This document shows, in pieces, positions 53,137-64,000 of a DNA stretch of 64,000 nucleotides. Each line of letters begins with the position of its first letter. The first letter of the stretch is position 1. Below the pieces are notes generated by a model. It made no database searches, was not told the DNA's origin, and saw only the letters and a list, made by a program, of their open reading frames with translations. Both the position numbers and the translations under genes were made by a program. Origin of the DNA: Cyclospora cayetanensis (lineage: Eukaryota; Apicomplexa; Conoidasida; Eucoccidiorida; Eimeriidae); assembly GCF_002999335.1 (NCBI RefSeq), contig NW_020312759.1:1-64000 (forward strand), written 5' to 3'.

Positions 53137-56100
53137 ATGCCACAGATCCTGCAGCTGCTAGTATGGGCTGTTGCGGGACTCAAGGCAGTTGACGCCTACT
53201 TGGCATCCCCTCAGGGGTCCAGCTCTACTAGTGTCTTTTTCAATCCTGAGGGGCCTTCTGCTCATTTTTTTGTCCAAGGGAGGAGGACTGCGTCTAGTGT
53301 GCGTACATTTCAACCTAATACGGCGCACACTGCCAGCTCTCGCCTTCAGAATAACCTGCTAACAACGACGCAGCTCGGCTCAAGGCGTGTGTCTCCGCTT
53401 CCGGCGATCCTATCACCTTTCTCTCCTTCTTCAACGCAGAACACCCGTCTTCCTCCTCTATGGGGGGCTTCTTCTGCCCCCAGCGAAGCAGAACCACAAT
53501 CACCAACAGCGCGGCAGCCCGGCGTCAATGCTATTGGGGATGGCGGCGCTGGTTCCTTCGGTCTCCATGGGGCTGGTCCCGGTGGCTTAGTGCCCGGGGG
53601 CATCAGGGGTAATCTTCGTAACCGGCGTGAGAGTGTGTCTCCTACAGTAGCACAGATGTTGTATGAGGACATGTTGCTGGGCCGATACTTGGAGGACGCC
53701 TGTGCTCGCTTATATTATCGCGGCAAAACAGCGGGTTTTGTGCACCTGTATACTGGGCAGGAGGCAGTGAGTACTGGGGTTCTGAAGCTGCTGCGGAAAG
53801 ATGACGCAGTGGCCTCTACATACAGGGATCATGTACATGCAACTAGCAAAGGAGTGCCTCCCCGAGAGGTGTTTGCTGAACTCTTCGGGAAAAAAACTGG
53901 TTGCTCCCGGGGCTTTGGCGGCTCGATGCACATGTTCTCTAAGGAGTGGAACCTTTACGGCGGCTTCGCCTTCATCGGAGAGCAAATACCAATTGCTTTG
54001 GGTGTGGCATTCAGTCAGCTGTACCGGCGGCTTGCTCAGAGGGAGCTTCCTGGCGAAAAGGATCAGGTGAGCAGGTACACAGAAGATGCATACCCATCAG
54101 TGGCATGATTATTGCTTTCCAAAAATTGATAAGAAGCAGCTGGATGAATTGCGGGAAACACAGGAGCGCGAGAGCCAGCGCAATACAAATATTACAGCGG
54201 ACGAGTATATGGACGATCCGCTTAAATCCGTATCCACCTAGTGTCTCCATACCTTTCGTTCCCAGATATATGCTATGCACAATGTAGATGCTCTTTCGCT
54301 GTACTCAAGAAGCCATACCACGTCGCAATGCACCAGTGCTGACCGGCCCGTGCATCGTCGTGCTGGGGCCTCCGTTTGCGTGTGATGTGGCATCGGGCTA
54401 TTTGTAGGGCCCTTGTGTTTATAAGATCTCGTTAATTCCATTTGCTTAGGCGGAATGGCTGCTTACATTCTCCTTTTGTCTTGATTTCTACTACTTCACC
54501 TGCTCACGGCCTATTCACGGTTTTTGAGAGACTTGGCCTGTACATGAGGCCTATTTTTGTTGCAGGTAACGGTTTGCTTTATGGGAGATGGAACGACAAA
54601 CATGGGACAGTTCTACGAAGCTATGAACATGGCGTCCCTTATGAAGCTCCCTATAGTCTTTGTGGTCGAGAACAACAACTGGTAAGCAGGGATTCATGCA
54701 GTTGTATAACGCGTGGTTGAATAAGCGTCTGCTAGATACGTGTGCTGGACCACGCATTTGTCCACTATGGTACTACAGTATGTGTATATGTGCATCTGCG
54801 CGAAATTGCACTACAATCGACAAACACGCGCGTATCTATACAGCCGCATTTATCCTATGTAAAGGAATCGCATAAGCGCATACGTTCTGCTAACTAATGT
54901 TGTCGCACTAGAAAAGAACTTACATGTCAACAGGTGTAAACATTGACACTTTCAAGTTTCGGTTATGAGAAAACGCCAATTAATGCACACATTGATGTAT
55001 AAGTATCCCAGTCGTGTTCCACAGAACATCGATAGAGTACACTCTACTCTTGATTGTTACGATGTGTCTGTCAAGTTGTCCGCATCGGTTGTGCTGTTTG
55101 CCAACCATCTGGATTCCAAGATGGATCTTGATGTTGTCTGTCTCTTACAGGGCTATTGGTATGGCGGCTCAGCGCAGCACAGCAGTGCAGGAGATTCACT
55201 TAAGGGGGCCCCCTTTCGGGGTCCCCAGCATCGAAGTGGACGGAATGGACGTCCTGGCCGTCCGTGCCGCTGCCCGACAGGCAATTGATAGAGCACGAAA
55301 TGGGGAGGGACCCTCTCTCATAGAGGCGCTAACATACCGATTTAGGTATGTGATGCAGGGGAGTAAAACTGGATGTTTGCTCGACTGTGTGTGGCTCTGG
55401 AATGGCGTGGGCATAGCCTTGTCTTGCTGGGCTGAGTTGACTTATACCTATAAGAAAGTTTGCTAAGAAGAGAGCAAGGCTTCAGTGGCTATCTTCTCAT
55501 GTATAATGTCTTGTGTCTTCGATGCATTCATGATTTAAATTGTTGCAGGGGCCACTCGCTGGCGGATCCCGATGAGCTACGCTGTCCTGATGAAAAGGCG
55601 GCGTTTGTGGTGCGGGATCCTGTGAAGCATTTTGAACAGTACCTGCTAGGTATGGGATATGCCAATGACGAAACTCTGGAACTGACACGCAATAAGGTAG
55701 GAGTCTGCTACTTAATGCTGGTGTTAATTATGGTGGCCATTAGGGTGTACAAGTTGCCTGTGCGTTCCTTTTTTTCAGTCTAGCACTCCTTATGTGCTAG
55801 TTCGCAACGGAAACAATACTTACTCTTTAGTCTTCCAGAGAAATAGTAGGCCAATAAATGGCTTCATTCATGGTGCTTCCAGGTGTATGCACACTGCAGA
55901 CAGGCCGGCCGTTTATGCTCATTCAGACTCAAGCGGCGTGCCGCTTTCGTGTGATTGCGTGTCTGGTCGCTGCAGATTAAGGCCATCGTGGAGGATGCCG
56001 TGCAGTTCGCTGAGGCGTCTCCGGTACCAGATGTCGCGTCAGCAGGAGAATCCACTTTCGCCCCTTCATACCAATCCGAGGGTTTTGATCATCTAAGCCC

Positions 56101-56230
56101 CTCGGAGTTAGCCGCCTACGCGAGGGCTCTCAAGATAGAGCTGGATCGTGAGGCGCGAAGGGCTGCAGGCGAACGTGTTGTGCCACCACCTGTGGAAAAT
56201 GACCACAACCCCCCGATTGTTATTGACTGA
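53137..56230 (+). CDS. Pyruvate dehydrogenase E1 component subunit alpha, apicoplast type
   Basis: Five exons in phase: 53137-54066, 54566-54681, 55151-55345, 55549-55696 and 55976-56230, giving 547 residues. It is the TPP-dependent decarboxylase subunit of the PDH complex, making acetyl-CoA from pyruvate. Core motifs: [53 protein letters not shown], and the TPP/Mg motif [20 protein letters not shown], followed by [20 protein letters not shown] (junction at the Trp codon) and [16 protein letters not shown]. The N-terminus is a signal peptide ([17 protein letters not shown]) followed by about 150 Ser/Thr/Pro-rich residues, the bipartite leader expected for apicoplast import. In apicomplexans the plastid holds the only canonical PDH. 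A C-terminal tail of about 60 residues ([20 protein letters not shown]) is not part of the usual core. Confidence 0.96.
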
Positions 56231-59200
56231 GGACGCTGGTAGAAGCAATGCAGAAGTAAGCAAATCTCTGACCCCTCTTTCCCTCCTGTATTCGGCCTTC
56301 AAGCTCGGTAATTGGGGACCAGCACTAAGAACGCAGTCATGTCTCATGAACGGGTGGCACGCAGGTGAAGCCTGGCCAAGGAAGAAGCTTACTATTGGCT
56401 CCAATGCTATTGGAGTCTTCCGGAAATCCACGGGTACTGCTATGCAAAAAAGGTCGAAAGGCGCTCACTCTCCCCGCAGCACTTGCACGCAGAAGGCAAT
56501 CTAGCTGCAGGCTGATGTTCCTGCTGAGCGCCTGATCAATGGTAATACGAAGGCGTATCGTTTGAAGGGGGCCAGCGGCCTTTACAATTTATCCACAACA
56601 CCAGCTCTCTCCTTGCTCTTCCGTGTCACTCTTTCATTCTCATCTTCACTGAGTCACACCCTCTTCTCTAACAGTAATAATACCAGACCTGCTGGGGTTA
56701 CCCCAGCGTGTGACTGCGAGGCAAATCGGCCTGCAACAACTGACACACAGCGGGTTTAGCCAGGCTCAGCAAGTTGCTGTATGTGGGGGACGATGGGACT
56801 TGTGAGGCCAATTTGGGCCAATTGTGGACAAAGCATAAATCCAAATGCCTTGAGACAATGCTACCAATCTATAGCGTCTTTTCGTAGTGACATTTTCCTC
56901 TTGAAAATAGGTCGCTTATGAGTCTTTCAGGAGCTTTAGAAAGGAAGCGAAATGCTCTGTGTGGCTAAGCTGGATGCCTCTTATGGCAGCTGTCGACGTT
57001 CAGGGTAGTGGGGCATCCACTGTGCAGTTTAAGGGCATCGCTATTGCTTGCTGTTCACACATGGACCCTTTGCGGATGAACACCGTAACGTCAGTGGCTA
57101 GAAACCAAATATCCCACAAGAAGTTATTTGCTTTTCCTGTAGAGGTACGATCTAGTCAGCAGTGCTTGCATCATGGCTAACGACTGCGAAATTGTACACG
57201 CGTGAAACCCCTGCAAACTGCTTGTGATCGCTGGGTATCATTACACTAAATCCCTACTCCCGTTTGAATGTGTTTGTCCTTCGCAAAACTTCGTACGGTA
57301 CAAGAGTAAGATGAACGTGCCAAAAGCCTCAGTCGTTCGCCAAAAGCTTTCTTGCCGTTCGTTGGATGGCAACGGACCTCCTTCAGTGTGAAGATTCGAA
57401 TGCAAACAAAAGTTTTTAAGCTGGCTTTGCAGAGTAAACTGCTACAATCAGCTAAGCTACTCGCAACTGCTTAAGTTTTGATGATACTGCTGATTTAGCC
57501 CATCTTCTCATTCTGCTCTAATCTTACACGCTAGCATCGAGGCAGAGGCTTGTTAAACAAATTTGTTCCACCGGCGCATTTACCGGAACTAGGGGTCAGG
57601 ACGGTAACCTAGATCCTTTAATAGCTGTGGTGTAAATAGAAAAATATAAAAGCATGCAGTTTCTCACGATATTAGGAAGACTGAGGGGAAATAGTCGTGA
57701 AAGAGCTTGTTCCAGTAGCTCCACTGCGACCTTGCTGCAGTCTTGGAGTGCTGTTCGTAAAGAGTGGGTAGGAAATTCTTGAGTGGAGCAAAATAGGTCA
57801 AGAATACAGTATACTCTACAGTGACTGTCATGGCTCGGCAGATACTTACATTAGGTTTAATCAGTGCTGTTCGAGGTCCTCGGACAGGACAGATGAGGAA
57901 TGGGACAGGTTGTAAAATGAGATTCTTCGCCAATCGCGACGTAAGAAGGGCCTAGAGTAGCTGGAATAGGCGACGTGAAATCGAGTCCTTTACCAGCACA
58001 TCCACGATAACGATCGAAATTTATCATCATCGCGTAAAACTGCACCAACTCAATGAGGCCTTGGTAGCTACCATATAATAGAAGGCTCTTCCTTTCCCTT
58101 GCTATATTCAAAGATGACAGCAACAATGTAATTAAATGCAACTTGAGGCGTGGCGCCTAATTGTGTACTCGTCTGTTTGCGGCTGAGCTCATCTCGCCAT
58201 GTACCGATGAGTCAAGGCTTGACTTACTCCCAAGCTATACAACTCTCTGCAGGTCGACGACTTCCTCTGCTTGAGTACAGCCGCGGTTGAAGTGCTTCAC
58301 CTTCCGACATACATGCCGAGAGAAGCATTTCTTACCTTTTCTCTCGGGTGTGCGTAGCGAGGTACGCATACGCCTTTAACAGGCTGAAGAGATCTTAGGT
58401 TTTTGCCTATCTATATGGCCGTAAACTTGGGTTGGCTCAACCTCATCGGCGCATCCAGACATGCTTGTCCGCTGAAAAAAGTCATGCGCTTCTATCAGCT
58501 GTAAAGTCACTTTGTTTAAATGAGCTTGAAGGCCGACACCTCCAGCCCCAACAGGTGTAGCGCCACCGTCAACTTCCACGGCCAGAAGCTTTTTCCAGCC
58601 TGTTGCCTCGAAATTTTGAATTACCATATTACTCTAGCAAAGTCATGCAGCATCTTAGGGAAGCCTAAACGCTCATTGCGTTGGCAGCCAGTTCTACTAG
58701 CGGGAACAGTTGCATCGAACTGTGCGGTAACACCAACTGGAGCTCTCCTACCAACGTCTCTGTAGGGCTACACTTCACTGCAGACAATACTAACATGGCA
58801 AAAAAGCTATCTGGCTTTCCAGAGAAGTCCCTGATTAAGCGGTCACTGACTCTCAACGTTCTTGTTTTAAGATGAGAGGGACAGCTAGGGTGTGAGTTAC
58901 TGGACCCTTGCTGCGCTGCGAGCAGAATGTGTAGCATACCCAGCTCCAGGGATGATTTTGCTGGACCGTCCAAATACTCGCTCGCACCCATGGATGAACT
59001 TGCAGTTTTAGATTATTATTTTGTAGTTTCACTGAATATAACTAGCTTAATGGCACCTATACCGCAATAACACATGCAGCTGTACGACGCACTTCAAAGG
59101 CATCGCTATCTAATTCCAGCCACCCTTGGGTCATAGGTGATAATTAATTGCAGGTGCCCTAAGTCCACCCAGCACTACTTACTCGATTCCCTTTATTAGT

Positions 59201-59700
59201 GCATAATTATCTATGAAGCTGCTTAGACGGCTTAAAGTAGAATGTGAAAGCACTGTTGTCGGCTCTATCTGCACCGAAATGCTGTGCAGGCTGTCTTACT
59301 AAATGGACACTGCTACGGTTATGGAATTAATCCCCACACCTGTATGGATATGAATGTGGATTTTATTGCCCAACATGGGCTCCATAGAATGAAAGTTAAG
59401 CAATTTCATTGTAACGCGAGAGTGGATGCCACCCGACAGCTACGCTGCTGCAATGTGACGCTGCAGTATGCTACACATGCCTTAGATCCATAAACCTATA
59501 ATGTGTTTAAGCATCAGTAACTTCACATTTTTGAGGATTAAATGCACTAGGGTCTCCTTTGTATACTCTCAATGGGCCCCCTGCATCGTAGGCACCGACC
59601 TGGAGTGCAGCACCGTGCGGTGCGGTCCAAAAGTGGGGCCCCCTCAAATGATGTGCTCTACCCTGGGCATTCAGAAGAAACTGTAGAAATGAGCTGATCT
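56231..59700. other. Intergenic, retroelement remnant inside
   Basis: No gene supported. A minus-strand retroelement fragment lies around 57.9-58.7 kb. Other frames (56562-56759, 56959-57180, 59284-59493) are short, without splice partners or known domains. Confidence 0.45.
57900..58700 (-). mobile_element. Retroelement remnant (copy D)
   Basis: Minus-strand segment at about 58.37-58.30 kb (GTACCTCGCTACGC ... GAGAAAAGG ... GTGAAGCACTTCAACC) aligns with copy A near 25.08-25.00 kb. Upstream on the same strand, the frame at 58627-58376 has a VEVDGGATPVGAGGVG stretch that could be a degraded retropepsin (D-x-G-A-T), but that is a weak reading. Confidence 0.45.
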
Positions 59701-59750
59701 TAATTGCAGTTGAATGCTAGTGTTCATTACGAGCTTAAAAGGAGTCGTAT

Positions 59751-60919
59751 GTGTGCACTGCCCACTTCCCGCCAGCAGGGGTGCCTTTGCAATTGCTTCC
59801 TATGCTTTCTTCTCGCCAGGTGGAACATAGTCGGGGCAAACGCGAGAGCAAACTTTGGTGGTCACCTGAGGGAAGTGCTACAAAACGTCCTGCACACGAA
59901 GCACTACTAGAATCCCAACACAAGCATTTAGGAGCTGAGTCTAAGAGCAGCAAACTTGAACAAAAGCCTGTGGCTACAGCTGGGTGCCCCAGCCGGGGCT
60001 CTAACGGCTCATCTCGTGGGTATCACCAGCATCAGCCTACGAGCATCATTCCAGTGGAGTCCAACAAGCCATTGATATCTAGCTCTAGGGCACCGTCAGC
60101 TCCTGAACTCGCCGCAGTTCACCCTGTCTATTATAGGAGAATGGAACGGCCTTCACATACCCAACGGACTCCTGAGGAGGTCGAGCTTGCGCTCGAAGTG
60201 CTAAATGACGAGCTGGCAGGGGCTTCGCCGCTTGACCGCCCCTCACTCGAGCTGGCTACTCAAGCCCTAACCGAGCGACTTGTTCAAATGAGAAAAGAGC
60301 AACAGCAGCAGACAGCTAGCATTGTTCCCACATCATCAAGCATTAACAGGCAAAGCACCTTTGAATACACGAAATCGCTACAGGCCGTCATTGTCGGCGA
60401 GGGCTCACAGAAATACACGCTCATAAGGATCCCCAAACAAGATGACATGGTAGGCGACGTATACCTGGTTCGCGGAGACCCAAAGGCAGAGTATCACTAC
60501 CAAACAGCCTTAGAGACGCTAAATTCTCTTCAGTCAAGAAACATAATGTCCGGTAAGCCTCTAATTCCTGAGGATGTCACTTCTCTAGCATTATTTGTGC
60601 TTCCATAGGGTGCATCAATGTGTACTCTCCTTTCCTTTGGTGTGGTGCGCTTATCGTTGAATGATCACGATACAGCGCTGCTGATGGGAAGCAGTTGTCG
60701 TTTTCTGTGGGCATGTTGAAGGATATTCTATTGTGGGCTGTTTTCACGGCAGACGTCACTGGAGGCGGCAGGATGGACGTTTTGAAGGACGACAGGAAGG
60801 TTCAAATTTATGGCTATTCATACCAGTACGGGGCTGCAGACCATTCCATTACTGCGAAGATGATGAAGGAACATCTAGGAGACGAGTTTCTCGTGTCATT
60901 TGGCAACTATGGTTATTAG
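59751..60919 (+). CDS. Phosphohistidine phosphatase / Janus family protein (PHPT1-like)
   Basis: Two exons: 59751-60552 (donor GTAAGC) and 60753-60919 (acceptor ACGGCAG), joining as MS-D-VTGGGRM and giving 322 residues. The C-terminal 105 residues match the 14-kDa phosphohistidine phosphatase/Janus-A fold: KYTLIRIPKQDDMVGDVYLV, RGDPKAEYHYQTALETLNSL (the His of AEYH is the catalytic position in PHPT1), GGGRMDVLKDDRKVQIYGYS, YQYGAADHSITAKMMKEHLG and the final FGNYGY. The first roughly 215 residues are an extension not present in the animal enzyme: Lys/Ser-rich, with a helical pair (RTPEEVELALEVLNDELAG, LATQALTERLVQMRKEQ). An acceptor-like TCTCGCCAG ends at 59819, so the true start may be in an upstream exon. 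Animal homologues dephosphorylate phosphohistidine; substrate here is unknown. Confidence 0.85.
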
Positions 60920-61705
60920 GCACCCACATTTTCATCATTACGGCATGCCCCGCGGATGTGCAATGCAGCGAAAGGAGCGAGAGCTGGCCTTCTCTGCCCT
61001 TCGAGGGCCAGGCCAGTCATGAAGCACGAAACCGGACGTACAGTGGGTCTGGTGCGGTGGGTTTTCCAGAACGACGTAGAATACCAGAAGACGTGGAACA
61101 TGGGGTGCGTGCTAAATGTGCACCAAAATTCGAAGCGATGCCATTTGTACCTTGTCTTTATCTGATTAGTGCGTGCAACATATGTAGCGCGTTTAAGTAG
61201 CCAATTTTAGGTTTTATTTTTTTACGCAGCTTATAAGGAATATCCTAGTTCCTACGAGCGTGCAGAATCGGTGATGGACCCCCCCTGAGAGGAACAGTCC
61301 ATGATCGAGCAAAATGCGTGTAAAATTTAAGTTGTAATAATACAAAGTATTCTCTCTGGCATCTATCTGGACTCTTCATGTTTCCAAAAGCAAACATTTG
61401 CACGGTTTCTTAGGAATCGTTTTTGGACCCTAATGAATATGTTCAATTAAGCTCTAGTAGCTTCTGCATTGATGTTGTACATCAATGTACACATGTCTGC
61501 AGCATGTAATTCTTGCATTTTGATTCATTACGCACCTTTCTGTGCTTCATTTAAACTACTCACCACCCAGAGGAAAACCGACTGCAAAATTAGGCACGCA
61601 CTTTTAGGGTGTATACACAGAGCTTGAAAAAAGTAAGAGGGCTTCGTAGCACATGCTATCGCCATTGCCCCTTAATATTTGCATCAGGAAAAAAATTACA
61701 ACATT
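60920..61705. other. Intergenic, no gene seen
   Basis: AT-rich 3' flank of the PHPT1-like gene and 5' flank of the next plus-strand gene. The frame at 60956-61165 is not supported by splice context or domain. Confidence 0.5.
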
Positions 61706-63282
61706 ATGATTCTCCCGCACTTAGTATTCGTCGCAAGCGTGACCTTTCACATGTTAATATCATGTGGTTCTTCTCTGAACGAAGCACGAATTGTCCATTA
61801 CAAACACCGAGTCAGCAAAAACGGTTTGCCTCATTGGGGTATTAGTTCTTTACAAAACTTTTAGGCTCTACATTCACCGCAATTTTTGGGGACAACGGAG
61901 ACTCCAGAAGAAGAACTCGACGACGAAATCACTGCAGTTGAAGACTCTCTATCCGAGTTGCATCAAAAGCAAGGCGTCAATGCGTCGTGAGAGCGCATAT
62001 ATTCTTGCTTGACGAGAGACTAGACGAATTGTTTTCAGGCTATCTGATACTGTGGAACGCAAAGTTGAATTGCTCGAGCACGAGCTCGAGGAGACCCGAC
62101 AGCATCATGCAAACGAGCTGGAGAAGAGAAACGCAAAGCGCCATAAACTTCTAGAGATGAAAGCAGGCACTCCTGATGTCGAACACAATTCTTCTCAGAT
62201 GGAACCATCGGTGAAAGCCGGTGTCAGATCAAAGCCAGTGAAGTGTTTGCCTGAATCGGCGGCGAAGATCTCCCCGGTACCACCTGAGGTACGCGGCCTA
62301 CGTGCAAAATCTTAAACAGCATGAAACGTCAAGGTACTTTCAAGGAAGTTCTAGAGGCAGAGATGCCTTCTGAAACGCCTAAAAGCGAAATGGAGAGGTA
62401 AATGTTGCGTTGCTTCATTTTGTGCTGAACTACAAATACGTCTTCCTGATGCAGACTCGAGAAAACGATTGAAAGGTGAAACGCTGTCATTTTGGTAACA
62501 TCACCATGGGAGTAAATGCTATCGGCAGACTGGCTCCGGCAGAAAAGACATCGTCAACAGCTGAAATAAAGCAATCCGAACCGGTATCCGCGGCCACGCT
62601 CGAGGAAGTGCAACGGGATGTGCTGGAGGCCGAAGACGAAGTGCGTCAAGCAGAAAAGCAGCGCCAGGAGGAATTAGAACAAGAAATTGATGCTGAAGTT
62701 CAGCAAATACTTACTGAATCCGAACATGCCAAGCACGGAGAGGCAGCCATTGCAGCGGCTGCTTCCGAGGTGGAGGCTGAGGCAGAAGCTGCAAGTGCAG
62801 CAGCTGCAAGCCACACGGAAGGTCACAGCTCGGAAAGCGAAAGAGAAGCCGAAGCAGAAGCTGAGAATGCGAGTGCCGCAGTTGAGGAGGAAGCAGCAAC
62901 GATCACAGCAAAGAAGAAAGCGCTATCAGCTAGCGAGGCAGAACATGAACATGCGGAAACGGACTCGGACGAAAAGGAGGCAAAAAGCAAAAATGCGAGA
63001 GCCTCCAAGATAGCAGACCAGAAGTCGGAAGAACGTGAAGCTGCGGAAAGAGCTATTGGCGGTTCCTCTGCAGAGGGCCGAAAGGCTCAGGTAAATACTT
63101 TTTTGGGGTGGTCACCGGCATTTTATACAGAAAGGTACACAACCTTTTAGGCAGGATGATGCCGTGACCCACAGGCAGGGCATCCCAGCCTGAACCAACG
63201 GCAGCAACCCCTGCTCGATTCGGTTTCAAACAAAAACCAGGACTCCACCCGGTGCGTCAACAGTGTCCTTTCTCATAAATAG
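61706..63282 (+). CDS. Ala/Glu-rich coiled-coil protein, mini-introns, unknown function
   Basis: Phase-consistent exons: 61865-61986, 62039-62288, 62345-62397, 62455-62475 (21 nt), 62529-63090, and a last exon beginning at 63175 (end about 63282; an alternative acceptor at about 63130 exists). Introns of about 52-57 nt are unusually short for the window. Upstream, ATG 61706 opens a frame with a signal-like N-terminus (MILPHLVFVASVTFHMLISC), but its junction to 61865 is uncertain. The protein starts with TETPEEELDDEITAVEDS, has a strong coiled coil (VERKVELLEHELEETRQHHA) and a long Ala/Glu-rich helix-forming region (EVQRDVLEAEDEVRQAEKQR, then EAEAEAENASAAVEEEAATI). It resembles secreted or cytoskeletal coiled-coil proteins of coccidia in composition only. 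Confidence 0.6.
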
Positions 63283-63728
63283 AGTAACTGTTAGCTGCAC
63301 ACGGTGCCGCACAATACTGCCGTTCTACTATATCCCAATGTTTAGAGACGAAATAAAAAATTTTATCCGCTGTACTGCACTCAAGCAGCCAAAAAGCAAT
63401 TAACAGGAGGCACTTTACCCATGCTTACACGCAGTGGTGCAAGTAAAAACGCCAATAACTGATAAGACCACGAACGCCCTCGAAGTTTTACCCCGAGGTA
63501 TCGTGGTGAAAACGAATATGCAGCTGTGCACGCCAACGATTGCTGCATACGCAGAAAAAAAATCGATTCTTCATTAATCCACTGCATGCCTACTTCGTTG
63601 ACAAAAGTACGAGCTTGCGAATTCGGAACTCTTCTGCTGGAACGTTCCTCAAACAAAATACCACTCAATTCCTTAGAATCGCCTGTCATACCCCCTAAAC
63701 ACTTGGCAACAGCACTCAGCTCCCCATG
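63283..63728. other. Convergent 3' spacer, no gene seen
   Basis: Between the stop of the Ala/Glu-rich gene (plus) and the stop of the right-edge gene (minus). Frames on both strands overlap here (63381-63689 minus, 63526-63870 plus) without motif or splice support. Confidence 0.45.
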
Positions 63729-63893
63729 CTACTGCGCCTGCTCGGCTTGCGCCAGCTTCCTTCTTCGGCCCTTGCCGAACACCCTGAGCACCCAAGGAAT
63801 CATAAGATACGCAAACAGAGCGTTGCCCAGGAGTAAGCATTCAACGTGCAATGTGCCATACTGCATATAACCAGTGGAAGTGCCATTGCTACC
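63729..63893 (-). CDS. Last exon of a membrane-protein gene (partial, right edge)
   Basis: Minus-strand exon with acceptor ATTTCAG before 63893, phase 0, and stop TAG at 63731-63729. It encodes 54 residues: GSNGTSTGYMQYGTLHVECL, then the hydrophobic LLGNALFAYLMIPWVLRVFG and a basic tail GKGRRRKLAQAEQAQ. This looks like a C-terminal transmembrane helix with a cytosolic Arg/Lys tail. The remaining exons lie beyond 64000 or in 63894-64000, where I could not identify one. Family not recognised. Confidence 0.5.
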   Translation of the reverse strand, partial: GSNGTSTGYMQYGTLHVECLLLGNALFAYLMIPWVLRVFGKGRRRKLAQAEQAQ

Positions 63894-64000
63894 CTGAAAT
63901 ATGCAAGAAGTGCACTGTATCTATTAGGCTGTAGAACAGTCTATGTGCGCATTCGTTATACCAAAGCAAGCACAAGGAAAGGACTTCAAGTATAATCATT

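Noticed and set aside
61609..61845. Frame at 61609-61845 as first exon of the Ala/Glu-rich gene
   Set aside because: An overlapping frame from ATG 61706 has a better signal-like N-terminus; neither joins the 61865 exon with a strong donor, so the first exon is left open.

Overview
This 64 kb window is nuclear DNA of an apicomplexan parasite, most likely a coccidian of the Eimeria/Cyclospora group and probably an Eimeria. The evidence is: short exons with GT-AG introns, CAG/CTG-trinucleotide tracts running through exons, introns and flanks (giving Gln, Ala, Ser or Leu runs), long low-complexity insertions in housekeeping proteins, a pyruvate dehydrogenase E1-alpha with a plastid-type leader, and decayed Ty3/gypsy-like LTR retroelements. 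No bacterial features (operons, ribosome binding sites, CRISPR) are present.

Layout. 0-21 kb is gene-dense and CAG-rich: a partial plus-strand gene at the left edge (177-834); an unrecognised minus-strand gene (2440-3267); a minus-strand Pro/Ala-rich gene (3765-5726); a five-exon minus-strand coiled-coil gene (5951-8331); a ten-exon plus-strand S1/P1-type nuclease homologue with a C-terminal membrane anchor (9610-13177); an eight-exon minus-strand gene of about 1170 residues with Lys/Pro/Ala repeats (13952-18935); and, divergent from it, a selenoprotein T gene (19891-20676) whose reading frame crosses an in-frame TGA and which carries a clear SECIS hairpin in its 3' region.

21-53 kb is mostly gene-poor, with one island of housekeeping coding sequence (histone acetyltransferase HAT1, about 27.2-30.55 kb). 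The rest contains at least four decayed copies of one Ty3/gypsy-like pol gene on both strands, dispersed LTR-like repeats, and between 40 and 51 kb a small family of Cys-containing, probably secreted proteins, some broken by stop codons.

53-64 kb returns to genes: apicoplast-type PDH E1-alpha (53137-56230), a further retroelement remnant (about 58 kb), a Janus/phosphohistidine phosphatase (PHPT1) homologue with a long N-terminal extension (59751-60919), an Ala/Glu-rich coiled-coil gene with very short introns and a 21-nt exon (about 61.7-63.28 kb), and the last exon of a minus-strand membrane-protein gene at the right edge.

The genes do not form a pathway. Several link to organelle or endomembrane biology (SelT in ER redox, PDH in apicoplast acetyl-CoA supply, an anchored nuclease-like protein). 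Exon models are manual: I chose splice sites so that reading phase is kept across every junction. The recoded SelT with its SECIS element, the nuclease homologue with substituted zinc ligands, and the Cys-rich family beside retroelement copies are the observations most worth following.
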